DNA from: UMGS1225 sp034086705
Lineage (GTDB): Bacteria; Bacillota; Clostridia; Oscillospirales; CAG-272
Reading direction: 5' to 3'
Assembly (NCBI GenBank): GCA_034086705.1
Contig: JAXDZV010000032.1
Span: 3,223 to 67,222, forward strand
DNA: 64,000 nt
The notes beneath the pieces were generated by a model that was given only the letters and a program-made list of their open reading frames with translations, was not told the origin of the DNA and ran no database searches. Of this stretch, positions 59,269 through 64,000 are shown piece after piece. The first letter of the stretch is position 1; each line of letters begins with the position of its first letter. The position numbers and the translations under genes are program-made.

Positions 59269-60039
59269 ATGGCGGAATACATGCTGCAAACCGAGCATCT
59301 TGGAATTTCCTTTTCCGGGCTAAAAGCCGTGCAGGACGTCAATCTGTGTGTCAAAAAGCGGCAACTTTACGGTCTGGTCGGGCCAAACGGAGCAGGTAAA
59401 ACCACGGTGTTTAATCTGCTCACCGGTGTATACCAACCGACCACCGGCGCTTTCTATTTGGATGGCGAGAAGCTCAACGGAAAATCACAAGAAACCATCA
59501 ACCACAAGGGCATCGCCCGTACATTTCAAAATATCCGCTTATTTAATAATATGAGTGTCATCCGCAATGTTTTGGTTGGTTTGCACAATCAACCGGAATA
59601 TCGCTGCGGAACCCTGCAAAGTATGCTCCGTCTACCCCGTCACTATAAAACAGAACGCATCATGCGAGAACGCGCTAAAGAAATTTTACGCATCTTTGAC
59701 CTGGAGCAGGAACGCAACAACCTCTCTTGCAACCTGCCCTACGGCAAACAGCGTAAGCTGGAAATTGCCCGGGCACTGGCAACCAACCCCAAACTGCTTT
59801 TGCTGGATGAGCCGGCAGCGGGTATGAATCCGCATGAAACGGAAGAATTAATGGAAACAATCCGGTATATCCGGGACAGCTTTGACATGACAATTCTGCT
59901 CATTGAACACGATATGAAATTTGTTTCGGGATTGTGCGACGAGGTTACCGTGTTAAACTTCGGCACGGTATTGGCGCAAGGCGATACAAGAACAGCCCTT
60001 TCCGATCCCGAGGTCATCAAGGCGTACATCGGAGGTTAA
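59269..60039 (+). CDS. ABC transporter ATP-binding protein (LivG type)
   Basis: A 256-residue ATPase. Walker A is GLVGPNGAGKTTVFNLL, Q-loop near RTFQNIRLF, the signature is LPYGKQRKLEIARAL, and Walker B LLLLDEPAAGMN, with the switch His in IEHDM. LivG-specific RTFQNIRLFNNMSV is present. It starts 1 bp after livM and is 3 bp before livF. Confidence 0.94.
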   Translation: MAEYMLQTEHLGISFSGLKAVQDVNLCVKKRQLYGLVGPNGAGKTTVFNLLTGVYQPTTGAFYLDGEKLNGKSQETINHKGIARTFQNIRLFNNMSVIRNVLVGLHNQPEYRCGTLQSMLRLPRHYKTERIMRERAKEILRIFDLEQERNNLSCNLPYGKQRKLEIARALATNPKLLLLDEPAAGMNPHETEELMETIRYIRDSFDMTILLIEHDMKFVSGLCDEVTVLNFGTVLAQGDTRTALSDPEVIKAYIGG

Positions 60040-60042
60040 CAG

Positions 60043-60759
60043 ATGTCACAACCTTTACTCACAGTCAAAGACCTAACCGTCTATTACGGTGTGATTCAAG
60101 CACTGCGTGGCATATCCTTTTCGGTCAACCGCGGTGAAATCGTCACCCTCATCGGCGCCAACGGGGCCGGCAAAACAACAACCATGCAAAGCATTATGGG
60201 CCTCGTTCCCATCCGGTCTGGGCAAGTTCTTTTCGATGGAAAAGACATTACAAAAACGCCCTGCCATAAAATTGTACATCTGGGCATGACGCAGGTACCG
60301 GAGGGGCGGCGTGTGTTTTCAGAGCTGACCGTATACGAAAATTTGCTCATGGGCGCTTACTCGGAATCCGACAAAAAAACGCTGCGCAAAAATTTAGACG
60401 AGATTTACGCATGGTTCCCGAGATTACAGGAACGGAAAGATCAAGTTGCAGGCACGCTTTCCGGCGGCGAACAACAGATGCTTGCGATGGGCCGTGCCAT
60501 GATGAGTCGCCCTACGCTGCTAATGCTGGATGAACCCTCTATGGGGCTTTCTCCGCTGCTGGTAGATCAAGTTTTCGACATCATCCGCAGTTTTCATAAA
60601 AACGGTACCACGGTTTTACTGGTCGAACAAAATGCAGGGAAATCCCTTGCCATCTCTGACCGCGCATATGTACTGGAAACCGGCAGCATTGTTCTTTCCG
60701 GCAGCGGCGAAGAGTTGCTGCGCAGTGAGGATGTAAAAAAGGCATATTTGGGCGGTTGA
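60043..60759 (+). CDS. ABC transporter ATP-binding protein (LivF type)
   Basis: A 238-residue ATPase. Walker A is LIGANGAGKTTTMQSIMG, the signature LSGGEQQMLAMGRAMM, Walker B LLMLDEPSMGLSPLL and the switch His is replaced by Gln in VEQNAGKSL, which is normal for LivF. It completes the importer and pairs with the LivG-type ATPase. Confidence 0.94.
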   Translation: MSQPLLTVKDLTVYYGVIQALRGISFSVNRGEIVTLIGANGAGKTTTMQSIMGLVPIRSGQVLFDGKDITKTPCHKIVHLGMTQVPEGRRVFSELTVYENLLMGAYSESDKKTLRKNLDEIYAWFPRLQERKDQVAGTLSGGEQQMLAMGRAMMSRPTLLMLDEPSMGLSPLLVDQVFDIIRSFHKNGTTVLLVEQNAGKSLAISDRAYVLETGSIVLSGSGEELLRSEDVKKAYLGG

Positions 60760-60888
60760 CTGCCCGAAGGCTTGCTTTGCCGAGGAACCGGCCTTTTTAC
60801 GCGAATATATCTAAGATCGCGTGTCTGTGCTTTTGGCCGGACACGTGTTTCTTTTTTCCAAACCCGCAAACAAGGGAGCGGTGTCCGT

Positions 60889-60940
60889 AAAACAGAGAAT
60901 CCTCCGTATGCCCTATACCATACGGAGGATTCTCTGTTTT
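60889..60940. terminator. Bidirectional terminator with a perfect 22-bp stem
   Basis: Bases 60889-60910 and 60919-60940 are exact reverse complements with an 8-nt loop. The arms begin with AAAA and end with TTTT, so it can stop transcription from either side. It ends the Liv operon. Confidence 0.88.
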
Positions 60941-61165
60941 CCCAATTCCCGAAATTTACATAAAAACCCGCCTTTGCACCGTCCCTATAACAAGGCGGCA
61001 CTGCATTTTGACCGTATCGGTTTCCTCTACGAAAGCAGAAAACAACCTACAAAAATGCACACTGCTCCGCCAACAGAACCGAAAAGCACCCTTTTCCTTC
61101 TGAAAGTGACTTCTGCCAGATATCTCTCCGGCGGAACATCTCGCCCACAACGCCGACACTAACAA

Positions 61166-61189
61166 AGAGCCCGGGAATTGCCGGGCTCT
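61166..61189 (-). terminator. Terminator of the aconitase-family gene
   Basis: An 8-9 bp stem GAGCCCGG/CCGGGCTC (61167-61174, 61181-61188) with a 6-nt loop. On the minus strand it is followed by UUUG, a short U tract, so strength is moderate. Confidence 0.6.
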
Positions 61190-61215
61190 CCTGTGCGCTT
61201 GTTCTACAGCGACGG

Positions 61216-63417
61216 TTATTCCGTCTTCTGTTTTTGTGTATCATTGACCAGGCAGCCTGCCCGCAAAATCTGCTGTTGCTCCGCGTCAAGCGGCCCCGTT
61301 GTTAAACTCAGTGTCTGTTGCGTACCATCCGGCCGAATCAGCACCGCCTCCAACGGCTGCTGCCCACCGAGTTTTTCCCGTACGCCCGGCAACAAAATAT
61401 AGTCGCCGACAGCAAAGGGCAGCATCTGCCCGTCGTACAGCAGCGGCAGCATCCCCCAGTTGATCAAATTGCTGCGATACCGCTTGGTTGCATATTCTCG
61501 GGCAATATTGGCTGCGCCTCCGAGCACGCGCTGACAGGATGCCGCCTGCTCCCGCGCTGATCCATCTCCAGGCCGATTTGCATAGATCACGCTGCCACGG
61601 CTTAACGGCGCATCATCACCAAGACGTTGGCGTATTATTTCTTTCAAAAAGGCAGGCAGCTCTTCGTCACGCGCCTGCTTCGCCCGGGCAACGTATGCCG
61701 GATCCTTTCGGGAAAGCGTAAACTCTGCAAGCCCCATAGGATTGGAGCGATACGAAGAGGTTTCCCCGGAGGGAATGAGTTCGTCAGTGGTTGTAACCGG
61801 ATCTGTGATAACCGAGCAAACCTTCAAAAGAAGATTTTCACGCAGCGGCTCAATCTTAGGCCAGTCTTTAATATTCGGCCCGATGCGTAACGGCGTTTCC
61901 GGCTGCGGCTTACCGTACCCATAATAGCATCGCCGGTCATACACGCTGCGGTCGAAGGTATATTCCGGGTCGGTATACGTTACTTCCATTTCAGTTGCAG
62001 GCGTCAAATACCCCCCGTTGGCAGCAGTTGCTGCGATGGAGCGTGCATCCATCAACGCCACCGCCGCAATCTGGCCAGATGCCGGTTTTGAGCCCTCCCG
62101 GTTGGGGAAGTTTCGCGTGGAGTGGCGAATCGATAGACCGCGATTGCAGGGAACATCCCCCGCGCCAAAACACGGACCGCAGAAAGCAGTACGTTGGATA
62201 CATCCTGCCTCTACCAGCGTTTGCATGACACCGGTTTGCATCAACGCCAAATTAACCGGCTGACTTGCTGGGTACACTGACAGGGAAAAGGCACCGTTTC
62301 CGGTTGAGCGGCCGCGTAAAATATCTGCAGCGGCGCACAAATTATCATAGGTACCGCCTGCGCAGCCGGCAATCACGCCCTGGTCCACCCGCAGCTTTCC
62401 GTTTTCCAGTTTATCCGTCAGATGCAGCTCCACACCTCCCAGCTGCTCTTTGGCTCGCTGCTCGCAGGCATGCAGCACATCTTTGGGATTGTCCCGTACA
62501 TCTGCGATTTTATATACAAGGCTGGGATGAAAAGGCATAGCAATCATCGGCTCTACCGCAGACAAATCAATAACAACCGCACGGTCATACAATGCACCCT
62601 GCTGCGGCTGCAACGGGCGATACTCCTGCGCACGGCCGTGCTTTTCGTAATAACGGCGGATCTCTTCATCTGTACACCAAATGGAAGACAAACATGCCGT
62701 TTCCGTCGTCATGACATCAATTCCGTTTCGATATTCTGCGGGCAAAGACTTAATACCGTCTCCGATAAACTCCAATACGGCATTTTTTACAAAACCGTCT
62801 GCAAAAACAGCGCCGATCAGCGCAAGCGCTACGTCCTGTGGCCCGACGCCGGGGCGGGGAGCCCCTGTCAGTTGTACCGCCACCACAGAAGGCGTCGGCA
62901 AATCAAAGGTGCGCCCCAACAATTGTTTGACAAGCTCCGGTCCGCCTTCTCCAACGCCCATAGTGCCCAGCGCCCCATATCGTGTATGAGAATCAGAACC
63001 GAGAATCATTTTACCGCAGCCACTCATCATTTCCCGCATATATGCATGAATCACCGCCATGTGTGCCGGTACATATATACCACCGTATTTTTGTGCAGCA
63101 CTAAGCCCGAATACATGGTCATCCTCATTGATGGTTCCGCCAACCGCACAAAGGGAATTATGACAGTTTGTCAATACATAGGGCAGGGGAAACCGTTCCA
63201 AATTACCGCTGCGCGCGGTCTGTATAATACCGACATATGTAATATCGTGCGAAGCAAGCGCATCAAAACAAAGCCGCAATTCTCCCGGAGCTTTGCTGAC
63301 ATTATGCGCGGCCAATATTTGCGCCGCAATGGTTTTCTCTCTGCCCGGCGCCACGGCAGGCGCTTGCTCCAGCTTTCCGTCATTCCATACAACGGGATGG
63401 TCAATTTTTCGGATCAT
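61216..63417 (-). CDS. Aconitase-family hydratase
   Basis: A 733-residue iron-sulfur hydratase. The [4Fe-4S] ligands are in VIAGCAGGTYDNLCAA and AFCGPCFGAGDVPC. The N-terminal half contains KMILGSDSHTRYGALGTMGVGEGG, and the C-terminal domain contains NPMGLAEFTLSRKD and the RYRSNLINWGMLPLL swivel block. The cluster Cys pattern differs slightly from AcnA (CxxGxxY, then CGPC). The enzyme is annotated simply as hydratase in related bacteria. With the citrate synthase-like gene at 38443 it could make 2-oxoglutarate for glutamate. ATG 63417 follows AAAGGAAA; the in-frame 63435 start was rejected. Confidence 0.87.
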   Translation of the reverse strand: MIRKIDHPVVWNDGKLEQAPAVAPGREKTIAAQILAAHNVSKAPGELRLCFDALASHDITYVGIIQTARSGNLERFPLPYVLTNCHNSLCAVGGTINEDDHVFGLSAAQKYGGIYVPAHMAVIHAYMREMMSGCGKMILGSDSHTRYGALGTMGVGEGGPELVKQLLGRTFDLPTPSVVAVQLTGAPRPGVGPQDVALALIGAVFADGFVKNAVLEFIGDGIKSLPAEYRNGIDVMTTETACLSSIWCTDEEIRRYYEKHGRAQEYRPLQPQQGALYDRAVVIDLSAVEPMIAMPFHPSLVYKIADVRDNPKDVLHACEQRAKEQLGGVELHLTDKLENGKLRVDQGVIAGCAGGTYDNLCAAADILRGRSTGNGAFSLSVYPASQPVNLALMQTGVMQTLVEAGCIQRTAFCGPCFGAGDVPCNRGLSIRHSTRNFPNREGSKPASGQIAAVALMDARSIAATAANGGYLTPATEMEVTYTDPEYTFDRSVYDRRCYYGYGKPQPETPLRIGPNIKDWPKIEPLRENLLLKVCSVITDPVTTTDELIPSGETSSYRSNPMGLAEFTLSRKDPAYVARAKQARDEELPAFLKEIIRQRLGDDAPLSRGSVIYANRPGDGSAREQAASCQRVLGGAANIAREYATKRYRSNLINWGMLPLLYDGQMLPFAVGDYILLPGVREKLGGQQPLEAVLIRPDGTQQTLSLTTGPLDAEQQQILRAGCLVNDTQKQKTE

Positions 63418-63473
63418 ATTTGTTTCCTTTCGCATCTTTTACAGACTACGACACCAAAGGCCGCAACGTTTTT

Positions 63474-63503
63474 ATTATATATGAAGTTCCGGCTTTTTGT
63501 CAA
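63474..63503 (-). promoter_or_regulatory. Promoter of the aconitase-family gene
   Basis: Minus strand perfect TTGACA (63498-63503) and perfect TATAAT (63474-63479), 18-bp spacing, 57 bases before the start. Confidence 0.85.
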
Positions 63504-63790
63504 GCCTTGCCCCCTCAAAAAAACCGACAAGTGAGCCTCCTTCCACAATCGAACAAAGTTGCCAAATCAAATCCAAAAGATCTGCTCTCTACCGCAACTA
63601 CGCTGCACGCAAAATCCCGCTTTTGCGTGTTCCGACAAACAAATCTATACCTCTTGTACACAACAAAGAGGGCTTTGCCGCTTTTTCTGCTTGCAGCAAA
63701 GCGCAGCAACCACCCTTTTTTCGCTTACAAAAAGCTGTCTAAGCTGTGCTTTTGCCTTTTCCACCTCCCCCAAAATACTGCAAAAACACG

Positions 63791-63819
63791 TTGACAGTTT
63801 ATCATTTTTTTTGTATACT
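63791..63819 (+). promoter_or_regulatory. Promoter of the secreted protein at the right edge
   Basis: Perfect TTGACA (63791-63796) and TATACT (63814-63819), 17-bp spacing. Confidence 0.82.
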
Positions 63820-63881
63820 GAAAACAGAGCGTAGGGGCTACGCCCCGTTTTATATCAGAAAAGAAAACAAAGGAGAGCACT

Positions 63882-64000
63882 ATGAAAAAATCTTTTCGCT
63901 TTTTGGCCCTGGCGCTGCTGCCCGTTTTACTGGCAGGCATGCTGGTGCCCTGCTTTGCCTGGAGTGAGCCAAACGATCTTGCCGTACGGCGCTACAAAGA
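63882..64000 (+). CDS. Secreted protein, N-terminus only
   Basis: The frame opens with AAAGGAGAG at ideal spacing and reads MKKSFRFLALALLPVLLAG, a classical signal peptide with a probable cleavage after the CFA segment near residue 26, followed by WSEPNDLAVRRYKE. Only 39 residues lie in the window, so the mature protein cannot be identified. Confidence 0.75.
   Translation, partial: MKKSFRFLALALLPVLLAGMLVPCFAWSEPNDLAVRRYK

Larger units (their letters stand above)
60760..61215. other. Intergenic region between convergent genes
   Basis: The stretch holds the 22-bp terminator hairpin at 60889-60940 and the small hairpin at 61166-61189. Short frames elsewhere have no ribosome sites and no recognisable product, so I see no gene. 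Confidence 0.6.
63418..63881. other. Divergent intergenic region with no gene
   Basis: Contains the promoter for the aconitase-family gene (63474-63503) and the promoter for the secreted protein (63791-63819). A small hairpin GGGGC-TAC-GCCCC (63834-63846) followed by TTTT lies in the 5' leader of the secreted protein gene. No further gene recognised. Confidence 0.6.

Noticed and set aside
62422..63534. 370-residue plus-strand frame
   Set aside because: It is antisense to the aconitase-family gene and shows no recognisable motifs.

Overview
The window looks like chromosomal DNA of a low-oxygen Firmicute, most likely a Clostridia member of the Oscillospirales/Ruminococcaceae type. The evidence is the gene content: YqeG, DUF951, a FakA/FakB/PlsX set, an MnmE-type GTPase, a ZTP-riboswitch purine operon, formate-tetrahydrofolate ligase, a probable Re-type citrate synthase and SigA-like TTGACA/TATAAT promoters. 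Base composition is moderately GC-rich and genes are tightly packed on both strands. No rRNA, tRNA, insertion sequence, prophage or CRISPR array was seen. The taxonomic placement is inference from family content only.

Layout. 1-4317 (minus) holds rpmG-secE-nusG-rplK-rplA with its own promoter and terminator, then mnmE and a truncated Gfo/Idh/MocA oxidoreductase. 4654-7706 has two divergent alpha/beta hydrolases and a GT2-GtrA fusion. 7757-17461 is a lipid region. On the minus strand lie two fakB (degV), fakA and plsX. Divergent from them, from a shared 236-bp control region, are an alpha/beta hydrolase with a Cys at the nucleophile position, an AMP-ligase fused to a carrier domain, two PlsC-type acyltransferases, a free acyl carrier protein and an LRAT-type protein. 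17499-20047 is ygiQ plus an HD-domain gene. 20342-22051 holds small accessory genes: an AT-richer methyltransferase, a DUF6514-like protein and a membrane protein.

22089-31627 (minus) is a one-carbon/purine operon: FNT-type formate channel, PurO-type IMP cyclohydrolase, stand-alone AICAR transformylase, purD, purL and fhs. It is preceded by a strong promoter and what reads as a ZTP riboswitch with an overlapping terminator. 31672-38191 (minus) is a housekeeping run: DUF951, prfA, sua5, hisS, coaE, a lytic transglycosylase and an M18 aminopeptidase. 38443-40974 (plus) has the citrate-synthase-like enzyme, yqeG and a helical unknown. 41171-50672 (plus) runs lepA, hemW, a membrane protein, rsmG, pgeF, rarA, pepF-like, pncC and a zinc-ribbon/PQQSA-repeat membrane protein.

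50789-53850 is a compact operon of a metal-ligand-depleted M24 protein, an ASRT-family protein, a NodB-type deacetylase and a phosphoribosyltransferase, followed by a parvulin lipoprotein. 55491-60759 is a Liv-type ABC importer behind a roughly 395-nt highly structured leader RNA with several terminator-like hairpins. 61216-63417 (minus) is an aconitase-family hydratase, and a secreted protein starts at the right edge.

The most unusual parts are the lipid cluster at 12577-17461, the structured leader at 55526-55921, the M24/ASRT/deacetylase/PRTase operon, and the ZTP-switched operon with a split PurH.
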